A stretch of 64,000 bases of DNA, taken from contig NC_091246.1 in the NCBI RefSeq assembly GCF_042477335.2, forward strand, positions 15,745,001 to 15,809,000. Reading direction: 5' to 3'. This document shows positions 47,421 to 59,049 of the stretch, piece after piece. The DNA is from Ovis canadensis. Its lineage: Eukaryota; Chordata; Mammalia; Artiodactyla; Bovidae. The position numbers were made by a program, and so were the translations under genes. Positions within the stretch are counted from its first letter, which is position 1. Every line of letters starts with the position of its first letter. The notes beneath the pieces are model-generated. The model was not told the origin of the DNA and ran no database searches. It saw only the letters and a program-made list of their open reading frames with translations.

Positions 47421-47587
47421 AAATTTACCATCAGTTCGAGGTGGATTTTCAGTCTGGTTCTGTCACTTACTGGCTTCTTGCCCCCGGGAGCTCTGGACAT
47501 CTGCCTCTCTTTGGCTAACATGGATAATACCCCAGACAAAGTTGATGAAATAGTTGAGAACGCGCCGTCAAGTGCCTGGTATATAGT

Positions 47588-47799
47588 AAGTGAAGTGAAA
47601 GTCGCTCAGTCGTGTCCGACTCTGCGACTCCATGGACTGTAGCCTGCCAGGCTCTTCTGTCCAAGGAATTCTCCAGGCCAGAATACTGGAATGGGTAGCC
47701 TTTCCCTTCTCCAGGCGGTCTTACCAACCCAGGGATCGAACCCAGGTCTCCTGCATTGCAGGCGGTTTCTTTACCAGCTGAGCCCCCAGGGAAGCCCAA
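47588..47799 (-). repeat. Bov-tA SINE
   Basis: Antisense copy: GTGAAGTGAAAGTCGCTCAG to GAGCCCCCAGGGAAGCCC. Relatively intact, so fairly young. Confidence 0.92.
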
Positions 47800-47915
47800 G
47801 AATACTGGAGTGGGTAGCCTATCCCTTCTCCAGCGGATCTTCCCAACCCAGGAGTCTAACCCAGATCTTTTGCATTGCAGGTGAATTTTTTACCAGCTGA
47901 GCTACTAGGGAAGCC
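47800..47915 (-). repeat. Partial Bov-tA SINE abutting the previous copy
   Basis: Begins within the body (AAGAATACTGGAGTGGG) and runs to GAGCTACTAGGGAAGCC, repeating the 3' half of the preceding copy. Confidence 0.9.
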
Positions 47916-48020
47916 ATATAGATACTATATAGTATAGTATATGTATATAAGATATGGGTATATATAGTAAGTACTCATTAAATGGTGACCCTCACCACCA
48001 CCACCGTCATCATCATCATT
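47916..48020. repeat. TATA-rich tract, then (CAC)n and (CAT)n
   Basis: ATAGTATAGTATATGTATATAAG-like tract at 47918-47968, then CACCACCACCACCGTCATCATCATCATT at 47990-48019. Confidence 0.85.
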
Positions 48021-48664
48021 AGCTGGCTAGGCTTTGGAAGGGAGTCTCACCGAGGTCTCTGTTGTTCAATGGTGGGTCTGAGGGGAGGACAGGGAGAGAT
48101 GGTTTCTGCCTCCCCTCTGAAGTGGAAAAGGAACCTAAGCACCCAGCTGGGGTCCCGCCTTCCTGTGCCTTAGACTCCACCTCTAGCTGCGGACTCAGCC
48201 ATCCCCTCTTTGAACTAATATTCTCATTACAAAACTAATAACTCATCTCCAACTCAAGAGTTGTTGCAAGACAAGAAATGCAGAGCTCCTGATACATAAT
48301 TGATGCTCAGGAAAGTCCCCTCCCACCCCTGTGGCCGCCAGCCAGCAGGTCCCAGAACACCTGTATAGGCAGCACATAGCAGGCACCTTTCCCCTTTGCA
48401 CTGGCAGTCAGCAGACCCAGGGTCCCTCTCCTAACAGGAGGGAGGTGCTCAGTGCAAGCCCCGCCCACCTAGCTGTCAGTCAGTGTGCCATTGATTGAGT
48501 CCTTACTCTGTACCTCTTCGATCCCCATCTGACTGGGGACAGCTTGGGGCTGCAGGAGACTTTAACTCTGAGGTCCTTCTACTTCACCTCCCCTGGGGTC
48601 TCCTCTCCCCTGGATCCCTTCTGGAAATTAGTAGTGTTGGAAATAGTAAGAACACACACTCCTG
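48021..48664. other. Intergenic, no gene seen
   Basis: Nothing recognised. Confidence 0.5.
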
Positions 48665-48880
48665 ATGTTTCAGTAATGGAATGTATAGTCAGAGGACCTG
48701 GCTGTCAAGAGCAGCTCTACCAGTTCCTGTCTTTATCTCACAACCTCTCTGAACCTCAGTTAATTCATCTTTTAAAACGGAGGCAATAATACCTTCTGGG
48801 GTGATGAGTGTGAGGGTCAATGTGTACGTGTGTATAAGAGCACCAAGCACACAGTAAGTAGTCAGTAAATACTAACTTTT
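48665..48880 (+). repeat. MIR
   Basis: CAGAGGACCTGGCTGTCAAGAGCAG, CACAACCTCTCTGAACCTCAGTTAATTCATC, GCACCAAGCACACAGTAAGTAGTCAGTAAATA: near full-length MIR order. Confidence 0.8.
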
Positions 48881-49227
48881 ATTTGTTTCAAGCATAAGGC
48901 AGGTGCCCAGTGAATATTAGTTGGACTAAACTGAGCTTTCCCCTTGGCTGTGTTCTATACCTGGAAAAGCTTCCATTCAAACTTTCTCCCTGTCCTTGGC
49001 CTTTGTCAAATGTCATGTCCTGTAACTTGCTGCTCGTGACCTTTTTCTAGAGGTTGGTACTTTGCATATAGGAAGAGTAATGGATCTCTTCAGAGTTCAA
49101 AACCTAGTATTACCTCTTTCAAACCTGTTCTGCGATACTTACTTGAAAAGTTTACCGAGATAAAATTCAACATGGAGACTTCATATTTTTATTTTGTTTT
49201 TCATGACCAGTGTGTCTTTTACCTGAG
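48881..49227. other. Intergenic, no gene seen
   Basis: Nothing recognised. Confidence 0.5.
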
Positions 49228-49456
49228 GGCAGAGGGTTTGTTGTTGTCTAGTCGCTAAGTCATAACTGACTCTTTTTCTACCCCGGACTGTATCTCGCCA
49301 GACTCCACTGTCCATGGGGTTTTCCAAGCAAGAATACTGGAGCAGGTTGCCATTTCCTTCTGCAGGGAATCTTCCCACCCCAGAGACTGAACCTTATGTC
49401 CTGTGTCTCCCGCATTAGCAGGCAGGTTCTTTACCACTGAGTTACCAGGGAAGCCC
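49228..49456 (-). repeat. Bov-tA SINE
   Basis: Antisense copy with a TTTGTTGTTGTC head, ending GAGTTACCAGGGAAGCCC. Confidence 0.9.
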
Positions 49457-50934
49457 AATGGGGGAGATGCATAGAGCATTATTTTAAAGTCCTAAATGAG
49501 CATTTGTGTAACCATGTTTTCTGCCAGCAATTCACATGTGGTTGATTTTGTGGGTGTGTGATAGGATATCAGCAACTTCGGGGTCCTGTGCCTTCTCTAG
49601 CTCTTGATTAGGACAAACTCTGAATGGGAAAATAAACCGTGTCCAATCTTAAATGGGCCTTTACAGTCTCAGGGTGTTTGTGTGTCCGTTACATGCATGT
49701 AATCCTCAGCACAGCCCATTTTCAAGATGAGCCTCATTGAGGCAGATGGCTGACTCAGTGCTCCTTTCCATGTCGCAGACTGGCCTCCGAGTCCTGCCTC
49801 ATCTCCACACTGCTCTCTCAGGCTATTACACATGGGGCTTTTTTCACTGGCCATCTGAACAAGCGTTGTTAAAGACTCTAGAAATGCTAGGATGTGAGTT
49901 TTATTAATACAGAGCACTAAACAAATTAGAGAGTTTCCCATATTATGACAAGGTATGCAACAACTGTTACTTTACCAAAACTATTCATTATGGGGCCATT
50001 TGTTTAAAGGTTACCCTGGTGGCTTGGGGACACTGCCTTTTGCTCTCTGACTCACAGGAAGCAAAAATAAGTTACTATCAGGTGATGGTCATACTTAGAA
50101 ACTGAACTAAAAATTAGAAGGTTTGTCATCCTTGGGAGCAAGGCAGTTGGCTTCACTTTTCAAACTGGTAAGTGTTAGGCGGTTCAAAATTGAAGATTTT
50201 CTTTGTGTCATATTTGGTTTAAAAAAAAAATCTGTTGAAATATTTGCCGACTAATTCCAGTGTGTCAATTTCTGTGCTTGGCTATACTCAAAGGATATTC
50301 TCTGGTCTCCGGCATCCAGTATTTCACAGGTGGGTAGCAGGGATGCATACGTGAAGTGCATCTAATAGTCACCTTATCATAATCACAATAGCTGCTTCCT
50401 GGGTTCATGAGGCCAGGCCAGGTGAGAAGCACAGGTGAGACGCAGTTGCTGAGACACCCCCACCCCTCCAACCCAAGGCAGGCTCTTCCAAACAGAGAGG
50501 TTGAATTAGTCAAATTTTTAGACAAAGAAATCGAGGCTCTGAAAAGAGAAGAGGTTTGCTGGTTCACAGCATACCCAGGATTCAAATTCAAAGATTTAAT
50601 TCAAAGCAACTTTGTTATTTCCCTTTTAGCCCAAGGCAACTCCTCAAAGAACCTTTGAAGAGCCTTCTCTTTAACCAGTCTGTGTATACGGTTGTCCAGG
50701 TGTTCACTGGCTCTTTGGCTTGTGAGATTTCTCGATCATGTCAAATGCATTCCCCCATCTTCCACTCTATTTCAGTTTTCCATGGAGAATTATGCCTTCC
50801 TGTCTATTTGTATTTATTCTCAAAGTGAATATGCAATGACTTCCTTCACTCCCTTCCGAAAGGATGAATTTTATTTAGCCCACAAATATATCAGGGATCT
50901 CAAGTGCTCTGAGGACAAAACAAGTTTTTTTTTA
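49457..50934. other. Intergenic, no gene supported
   Basis: Unassigned. An A run at 50221 and short unrecognised frames only. Confidence 0.5.
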
Positions 50935-51943
50935 TCCATTTGTTTCTTGTTTGGCTTCATTGAGGTATACTTGTATACCAGAAAAACCGCATTTTTTAAT
51001 GTATACAATTTGATGAGTTTGGACATAAGCATACACCCATGATTCTACCTCCACAGTGAAAATAAGAACCGTATCCACTACCTCCTGAGATTTCCTCGTA
51101 TCCCTTTGTGTGTGTGCGTGTGTGTGTGCTTGTTGTAATAAGAACACTAAACGTGAGATCTACCCTCTTAACAAATGTTTAAGTATGAGACACTGTATTA
51201 TTAATTATAGGCACTATGTTGTATAACAGAACTCTAGAACTTACTCATCTTGCATAACTGAAATTTTATACTCACTGAGCAATGATTCCCTCTTTCCTCC
51301 TCCCCCAGCCCTTGGCAACCACCAACCTGTTTTCTGCTTCTATGAGTTTGACTATTTGGACACCTCATATAAGTGGAATCAAGTAGTACTTGTCCTCCTG
51401 TGACTGGCTTACTTCACTTAGCAGAATGTCCTCCAGGTTCATCCATTTTGTCACCAATGATAAGGTTTCCTTTTTATTTTTAAAGTTGAATATTATTCCA
51501 TCAATGTTTTCTTTATCCATTCACCTGTTGATGGACACGGGGTTATTTCCATATCTTGACCACTGTGAATAATGCTACAGTGAATGTGACTGTAGATACC
51601 TCTTCAAAATCCTGATTTCAGTTCTTTGAGATTTATATCAACAACTGGGATGCTTGGGTGGTATGGTAGTTTGTTTGTTTGTTTTTTAATATGGTAGTTT
51701 TATTTTTAATATTTTGAGGAAACTCTGTACTGTTTTCCTATTAATTGTACCATTTTACATTCTCATCAATAGTATACAAGGGTTCTGATTTCCTCACATC
51801 CTTACCAACATTTATTATCTTTTTTAAAAATAATAGCCAATCCTAACAAGTGTCAGGTAACACCTCATTGTGATTCCCATTTGTATTTATCAAGTTTGAG
51901 TAGTGATGCTGAGCACCTTTTCATATACCTAGTGACTATATGT

Positions 51944-52221
51944 CAGAGAAGGCAATGGCACCCCACTCCAGTACTCTTGCCTGGAAAATCCCATGGGCGG
52001 AGGAGCCTGGTAGGCTGCAGCCCGGGGTCTCGAAGAGTTGGACATGACTGAGCGACTTCACTTTCACTTTTCACTTTCATGCATTGGAGAAGGAAATGGC
52101 AACCCACTCCAGTGCTCTTGCCTGGAGAGTCCCAGGGACAGTGGAGCCTGGTAGGCTGCCATCTCTGGGGTCGCACAGAGTCGGACACGACTGAAGTGAC
52201 TTAGCAGCAGCAGCAGCAGCA
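51944..52221 (+). repeat. Bov-A2 SINE inside L1
   Basis: Two Bov-A units with the TTCACTTTTCACTTTC linker and a (CAG)n tail. Flanked by GTGACTATATGT (51932-51943) and GTGACCATATGT (52222-52233), a 12-bp duplication with one change. Confidence 0.92.
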
Positions 52222-52649
52222 GTGACCATATGTATGTCTTCTTTGAAGATTTCTATTCAAGTCTTCTGCTCATTTAAAAAATTGGACTATTTAGGTTTTC
52301 TTGCTATTGGGTTTTATGAGTTCCTTGTATATTTTGGATGTTTACTCCTTATCAGATAAATATATTTTCTCCTTTTTCACCCTGTTGACCATTTCCTTTA
52401 CTGTGCAGAAGTTTTTAATGATGTAATCATGATGTAGTTCCATGTATCTCTTGTTGCCTGAGCTTTTTAAGGTCACACCCGAGAAATCACTGTCAAGGCC
52501 AATGTCAGGAAGCTTTTCCTCTATGTTTTCTTCTAGGAGTATATGGTTTCAGGTCTTACATTTAAGCCTTTAGTCCATTTTGAGTTGATTTTTTGTGTAT
52601 GGTGTCATATAGGGGCTCTGTTTCATTTTGCATGTTGTTATCCAGAAGG

Positions 52650-52914
52650 ACTGATGCTGAAACAGAAGCTCCAATTCTTTGCCCACCCGATGTGAAGAGC
52701 CGACTCATTGGAAAAAAGCCTGACACTGGGAAAGAATGAGGGCAGGAGGAGAAGGGGCAACAGAGGATGAGATGGTCAGGTGGCATTATTGACTCAATAG
52801 ACACGAGTTTGAGCAAACTCTGGGAGATAGTGAAGGACAGGGAAGCCTGGCATGCTGCAATCCACAGAGTCACAAAGACTCAGACACAACTTAGAGACTG
52901 AACAACAACAACAA
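52650..52914 (+). mobile_element. BovB (RTE) 3' end fragment inside L1
   Basis: GACTGATGCTGAAACAGAAGC through GAGGATGAGATGGTCAGG to CAGACACAACTTAGAGACTG and (AAC)n. About 265 bases. Confidence 0.9.
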
Positions 52915-53846
52915 AAATACAAAGTTAGTTTTCCCAACATCATTTGTTGAAAAAACTGTCCTTTCCCCATTGTGTATTCTTAGCAACCTTGTCGAAGATC
53001 AGCTAATTGTGTATGCACAAATATATTTCTGGGCTCTGTGTTATTCTGTTGGTCTATATGTCTGCCTTAATGCTGCTTCCATACAGTTTTAATTATTATA
53101 CCTTTGTACTATACTTTGAAATTAGAAAGTATAAAAACTCCAGCTCTGTTTTTCTCAAGATTACCATTCTGGGTATTTGTGGTTCCACTGAATTTTAGAA
53201 TTTTTTTAAAATTTCTGTTAAAAACACCACCGGGATTTTGATGGGGACAGCATTGAATCTGCAGATCACTTTGAATAGTATGGAAATTTAATCAATACTG
53301 TGGCTCAGATCATGAACTCCTTATTGCCAAATTCAAACTTAATTGAAGAAAGTGGGGAAAACCACTAGACCATTCAGGTATGACCTAAATCAAATCCCTT
53401 ATGATTATATACTGGAAGTGAGAAATAGATTTAAGGGACTAGATCTGATAGATAGAGTGCCTGATGAATTATGGAAGGAGGTTCATGACATTGTACAGGA
53501 GACAGGGATCAAGACGATCCCCAAGAAAAAGAAATGCAAGAAGAGCAAAATGGCTGTCTAGGGGGCCTTACAAATAGCTGTGAAAAGAAGGAAAACGAAA
53601 GGCAAAAGAGAAAAGGAAAGATATAAGCATCTGAATGCAGAGTTCCAAAGAATAGCAAAGAGAGATAAGAAAGCCTTCCTCAGCGATCAGTGCAAAGAAA
53701 TAGAGGAAAACAATAGAATGGGAAAGACTAGAGATCTCTTCAAGAAAATTAGAGATACCAAGGGAACATTTCATGCAAAGGACAGAAATGGTAGGGACCT
53801 AACAGAAGCAGAAGATATTAAGAAGAGGAGGCAAGAATACACAGAA

Positions 53847-54059
53847 AGTGAAAGTGAAGTTGCTCAGTTGTGTCCAACTCTTTGCAACCCCATGGACTGT
53901 AGCCTGGTAGGCTCCTCTGTCCATGGGATTCTCCAGGCAAGAATACTGGAGTTAGTTGCCATTTCCTTCTCCAGGGGATCTTCCCAACCCAGGGATTGAA
54001 CCCAAGTCCCCTGCATTGCAGGCAGACACTTTATCCTCTAAGCCACCAGGGAAGCCCCT
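53847..54059 (-). repeat. Bov-tA SINE inside BovB, 14-bp target-site duplication
   Basis: Antisense copy (AGTGAAAGTGAAGTTGCTCAG to CACCAGGGAAGCCCCT), flanked by AAGAATACACAGAA at 53833-53846 and 54060-54073. Confidence 0.95.
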
Positions 54060-54405
54060 AAGAATACACAGAAGAACTGTACAAAAAAGATCTTCACGAC
54101 CCAGATAATCATGATGGTGTGATCGCTCACCTAGAGCCAGACATCCCGGAATGTGAAGTCAAGTGGGCCTTAGGAAGCATCATTATGAACAAAGCTAGTG
54201 GAGGTGATGGAATTCCAGTTGAGCTATTTCAAATTCTAAAAGATGATGCTGTGGAAGTGCTGCACTCAATATGCCAGCAAATTTGGAAAACTCAACAATG
54301 GCCACAGAACTGTAAAAGTCAGTTTCCATTCCAATCCCAAAGAAAAGCAATGCCAAAGAATGCTCAAACTACCGCACAATTGCACTCATCTCACACGCTA
54401 GTAAA

Positions 54406-54517
54406 AATGGCAACCCACTCCAGTGTTCTTGCCTGGAGAATCCCAGAGACAGTGGGCCCCCATCCATGGGGTCGCACAGAGTCGGATATGACTGAAGTGA
54501 CTTAGCAGCAGCAGCAG
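54406..54517 (+). repeat. Single Bov-A unit inside BovB, 14-bp target-site duplication
   Basis: AATGGCAACCCACTCCAGTG to CTTAGCAGCAGCAGCAG, flanked by CACACGCTAGTAAA at 54392-54405 and 54518-54531. It corresponds to one half of Bov-A2, so it is 5'-truncated. Confidence 0.95.
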
Positions 54518-56565
54518 CACACGCTAGTAAAGTAACGCTCAAAATTCTCCAAGCCAGGAGTCAGCAATACGTAATCTGTGAACTTCCAGATGTTCAAGTT
54601 GGTTTTAGAAAAGGCAGAGGAACCAGAGATCAAATTGCCAACATCCGCTGGATCACTGAAAAAGCAAGAGAGTTCCAGAAAAACATCTATTTCTGCTTTA
54701 CCTTGACTATGCCAAAGCCTTTGACTGTGTGGATCACAAGAAACTGTGGGAAAAACTCTGAAAGAGATGGAAATACCAGACCACCTGACCTGCCTCTTGA
54801 GAAATGTATATGCAGGTCAGGAAGCAACAGTTAGAACTAGACATGGAACAACAGACTGGTTCCAAATAGGAAAAGGAGTACGTCAACGTTGTATATTGTC
54901 ACCCTGCTTATTTAACTTATATGCAGAGTACATCATGAGAAACGCTGGGCTGGAGGAAGCACAAGCTGGAATCAAGATTACTGGGAGAAGTATCAATAAC
55001 CTCTGATATGCAGATGACACTACCCTCATGGAAGAAAGTGAAGAAGAGCTAAAGAGCCTCTTGATGAAAGTCAAACAGGAGAGTGAAAAAGTTGGCTTAA
55101 AGCTCAACATTCAGAAAACTAAGATCATGGCATCTGGTCCCATTATTTCCTAGCAAATAGATGGGGAAACAACGGCTGACTTTATTTTGGGGGACTCCAA
55201 AATCACTGCAGATGATGATTGCAGCCATGAAATTAAAAGACACTTACTCCTTGGAAGGAAAGTTATGACCAACCTAGACAGCATATTCAAAAGCAGAGAC
55301 ATTACTTTGTCAACAAAGGTCTGTCTAGTCAAGGCTATGGTTTTTCCAGTAGTCATGTATGGATGTGAGAGTTGGACTATAAAGAAAGCTGAGCACTGAA
55401 GAATTGATGCTTTTAAATTGTGGTGTTGGAGAAGACTCTTGAGAGTCCCTTGGACTATAAGGAGATCCAACCAGTCCATCCTAAAGGAGATCAGCCCTGG
55501 GTGTTCATTGGAAAGACTGATGTTGAAGCTGATACTCCAATACGTTAGCCACCTGTTGCAAAGAGCTGACTCATTTGAAAAGACCCTGATGCTGGGAAAG
55601 ATTGAGGGCAGGAGGAGAGGGGGATGACAGAGGATGAGATGGTTGGATAGCATCACCAACTTAATGGACATGAGTTTGGGTAAACTCTGGGAGTTGTTGA
55701 TGGACAGGGATGCCTGGTGTGCTGCGGCTCATGGGGTCGCAAAGAGTTGGACACAACCGAGTGACTGAACTGAAGTCTTTCAATTTGTAAACATAAGATT
55801 TCTTTCCATTTTTTCCTTTTTTGTCTTCTTCCATTAGTGTTTTATAGTTTTCAGTGTGCAAGTCTTTTACCTTCTTCGTAAGTTAATTCTTAAGTATTTT
55901 TTTTAATTTAATTTTTTTAGTTTTTTTTCTTTTTTATGCTATTGTAAGGGAAATTGTTTTCTTAATTTTTCTTTCAGATAGCTTGTTGTTACTGAACAAA
56001 ACACAGTTGATTTTTGTATGTTGGTTTTCTTTCTTTCTTTTTTTTTTTGTATGTTGATTTTCTCCTCTGCAACTGACTTAATTAGTTCTAACAGTTTTTG
56101 TAGTGGAGTTTTTAAGGATTTCTATTTACGGAATCTGTCATCTGCAAAGAGACATTTTACCTCTTCCTTTTATATTTGGATGACTTTTATTCCTTTTTTG
56201 TTTCTTCTTTTTTTCCCTAATTGCTCTGATTAGGACACTAAGTACTATGTTAAATAGAAATGACTAACAGTGGGCATCCTTGTCTTATTCCTGATCTTGG
56301 AGGAAAAGCTTTCAGTTTTTCCACTGTTAAGTATGATGTTAGCTGTAGGTTTATCTGCCTCTCATTATGTCGAGGTACATTCCTTCTATACGTAGTTTAT
56401 TGAGTATTTTTATCATGAAAAAGTATTGATTTTTTTCAAATGCTTTTACATCTATTGAGATGATTGTATACTTTAATCTCTCATTCTGTTAATATGGTTT
56501 ATCACACTTACTGATTTGCATATATTGAAGCATTCTTACACCCCAAGGATAAATTCCACTTGATT

Positions 56566-56781
56566 TCAGTACATGATCATTTTAATAAGTTTGGATTGGT
56601 TTGCTACTATTTCATTGTGGATTTTTGCATCTATGTTTGTTAGGAATATTGGCTTGTAATATTCTTTTCTTGTTGTATCCTTATCTGACTTTGATATCAA
56701 AGTAATCCTGGCCTTGAACAATGAATTTGGGAGTGTCTCCTCTTTTTCAGTTTCTTGAAAGTGTTTGAGAAATATTGGCAT
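56566..56781 (-). pseudogene. L1 ORF2 reverse-transcriptase remnant
   Basis: A 71-codon minus-strand piece reads LPNSLFKARITLISKSDKD and YKPIFLTNIDAKIHNEIVAN, the start of the L1 ORF2 reverse-transcriptase domain. It is bounded by stops and frameshifts and no longer codes for a full enzyme. Confidence 0.85.
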
Positions 56782-57245
56782 TAAGTCCTTTACTATTTTG
56801 TAGAATTCACCAGTGAGGCCATTTGATCCTGGGCTTTTCTTTTATAAGAGGTTTTCGATTACTGCTTCAGTCTTCTTAGTTATTATTGATTTGATCACAT
56901 TTCCTATTTCTTCATGAGTTAGTCTTGGCAGGCTGTATGTTTCAAGGAATTTGTGTATTTATTCCAGGTTATCCAATTTGTTGGCATGTTCAAGTAGTTG
57001 CTCATGATCCTTTGTATTTCTGTATCATCAGTTGTAATATCGTCTATTTTATGTCTATTTTTTGTTTCTATTTTTTAAAATTTGAATCTTCTCTCTTTTT
57101 TTCTTATCTAGCTAAAGATTTGTCAGTTTTGTTTATCTTTTCAAAACATCAGCTCTTAGTTTTGTTGATCTCTTCTAATTGTTTTTTTATACCTTGTTTC
57201 CTTTATTTCTGCTCTAATTTTTATGATCTCCTTCCTTCTGCCAAC

Positions 57246-57405
57246 TTTGGGCTACAGAGTCTGTGCTCCACAACAAGGGACGTCACTGCCATGAGAAGCC
57301 CCATGCACCTCAACTAAAGAGTAAACCCCCACTCACTGCAACAAGAGAAAGCCCAAGCACATCAAAAAAGACTCAGGATGCCAAAAATAAAATGTTTAAA
57401 AAAGC
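57246..57405 (+). repeat. CHR-2-type SINE 3' portion
   Basis: AGAGTCTGTGCTCCACAACAAGGG, CACTGCCATGAGAAGCCC, ACAAGAGAAAGCCCAAGCAC, then an A-rich tail. The tRNA head is missing; it abuts the L1 end. Confidence 0.75.
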
Positions 57406-58303
57406 ATTAGCAGAGGAAAATATTAATAAAGAAACTAATATAAATTGAAGGCCTTCTATCATTTAACTCTCACAAGTCCCTGGAAAGGAGGTATTATTCC
57501 AGTTCTAAAACTTGGGAAACTGAGGCTTAGGGAGCCTAACAAGCCTGAGATTCTAGTCTCTGCTTTATATCATAATCACCCTGGGAATTTTAAGCAAATA
57601 TGGACCCCTGGGCTTCCTGGTGCCAAAGAGCATGAACTTTCCTAAAGGTGGGACCTGCTCTCCTGTTCTGTAGGCAAACCTACACCAGTCATTCCAGTTA
57701 CTGTGGCTCAGATTCTATTCCACTATCCTTCAGTTATTAATGTTAGAATGGAGAAGATGGGAGAATCAGGGACACTACCATTCTTACCTCTATTTGCCTT
57801 TTGCAACCATGTGAATCTGGCATTTCGCAAACCCAAACACAAGAGAAACTTGACTTACCTGGATTCATTGCTGTATCAGCGTCTAGAACAGTGCCTGGCA
57901 TGTAATGGGTGCTTAATACATATTTGGAAAGAATGGGTGAATGACTAAGGACATCAGTGTAGGAGAAAGGTGATTCAGCGCGTTGTCACGCTGATCAAAT
58001 CAAGTCCTCTCGCTACTGTGCCACACCCTAGGCCACACCTAGAAGGGTGTTCCTTCCTAAAATTAGCCCCCTACTGCTGACTATTGCTGATGGAGGCAAC
58101 TACTGAATATAAAGGGGATCTGATACACATGAGGTCATATGAAAACTTTAGGATTTGCAGCAGTAACCATTGTCCTGTTCTGCCATTTTAGAAATACTGT
58201 TGAAACCAGCAAGTGGCTTTCAGGTTTGTCCAGGCAACATAGTTGCTTGGGCTTTCTTTGCAGAACGCCAAGCAGGCTGATTATCATATATATGTCCCTT
58301 TAT
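57406..58303. other. Intergenic with MIR/L2 remnants
   Basis: MIR-like antisense at 57455-57600 (CTTGGGAAACTGAGGCTTAGGG) and an L2-like word at 57889-57925 (CAGTGCCTGGCATGTAATGGGTGCTTAATAC). No gene. Confidence 0.55.
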
Positions 58304-58516
58304 GACTTCCCTGGTGGTGCAGAGGTTAAAGCGTCTGCCTGCAATGTGGGAGACCTGGGTTCAATCCCTGGGTCGGGAAGATCCCCTGGAGAAGGAAATG
58401 GCAACCCACTCCAGTATTCTTGCCTGGAGAATCCCATGGATGGAGGAGCTTGGTGGGCTACAGTCCATGGGTCACAAAGAGTCGAACTCGACTGAGCGAC
58501 TTCACTTTCACTTTCT
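58304..58516 (+). repeat. Bov-tA SINE
   Basis: Sense copy from ACTTCCCTGGTGGTGCAGAGG to TTCACTTTCACTTT, flanked by the short repeat CTTTATG. Close to consensus. Confidence 0.93.
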
Positions 58517-59049
58517 TTATGCCTGGTCACATATTATCTGCCTGCTTGGGTAGCAGAATAAAAAAGAAAGGTGGCAGAACAAGGACCTCCTGTATAGCAC
58601 ACGGGGCTCTGCCCACTGTTGTGTGCCAGCCTGGATGGGAGGGGCATTCGGGAGAAAACAGGTACGTGTATGGCTGAGCCCCTTCACTGTTCACCCGCAA
58701 CTACCACAGTGCTGTTAATCCGCTATACCCCAACACAAAGTCAAAAGTTTGAAGTTTGGGGGAAGAAAAGGCAGGCCTGGGTCAGATCTCCTCTTAGTCA
58801 GAATAGCCATAGAACCTGTGGTCACCGAAGCCCTCTGAATCTTATGCTCATGCTTTTCTATACGGGCAGGAAGAGGGGAAAAAGGAGAAAACCAGGGGTG
58901 AGTATCGGTGCACGCCCGGCTGTTGTGGCGTGCACTTTGGAGCATATTTGAGAAGCCCTACCTGAGCCTCTCCGACTCCTCCAAAACACTGGCCTTCAAA
59001 AGCCCCCGGTGCTCACTCTCTTCCTCATGGTTAACGAAATTCAGCACTG
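58517..59049. other. Intergenic, no gene supported
   Basis: The stretch at 58580-58750 resembles a diverged L1 tail (CTCCTGTATAGCACACGGGGC, CGCTATACCCCAACACAAAG). The open frame across it is not called. Confidence 0.45.

Larger units (their letters stand above)
53343..55400 (+). pseudogene. BovB ORF2-type endonuclease/reverse-transcriptase remnant
   Basis: Broken frames carry recognisable pieces in order: GKTTRPFRYDLNQIPYDY; KRDKKAFLSDQCKEIEENNR; KWALGSIIMNKASGGDGIP (RT start); GVRQRCILSPCLFNLYAEY; the YADDTTLM catalytic box at 55007 onward; and KVMTNLDSIFKSRDI. A TGA at 55004-55006 stands directly before YADD. Several frameshifts and two SINE insertions disrupt the rest, so it is inactive. 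Confidence 0.93.
53301..55773 (+). mobile_element. BovB (RTE) LINE, 5'-truncated, inside L1
   Basis: Sense copy from TGGCTCAGATCATGAACTCC to the terminal GAGTGACTGAACTGAA. It carries two later SINEs (53847-54059 and 54406-54517). L1 sequence resumes on the far side with GTCTTTCAATTTGTAAAC. BovB is known for patchy distribution explained by horizontal transfer between reptiles and ruminants. Confidence 0.95.
50935..57245 (-). mobile_element. 5'-truncated L1 LINE, antisense, split by later insertions
   Basis: The antisense 3' UTR begins near CTTCATTGAGGTATACTTG. ORF2-type text follows in order: AATATTATTCCATCAATG, the TTGTATATTTTGGATGTTTACTCC word, GTTTTATAGTTTTCAGTGTGC, and finally AGATTTGTCAGTTTTG and CTGCTCTAATTTTTATGATC. 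After removing the insertions at 51944-52221, 52650-52914 and 53301-55773, about 3.3 kb of L1 remains. Old and inactive. Confidence 0.9.

Noticed and set aside
46844-47539. 231-codon minus-strand frame over the orphan CpG island
   Set aside because: High G+C removes stops; no conserved domain or splice structure. Left as CpG island only.
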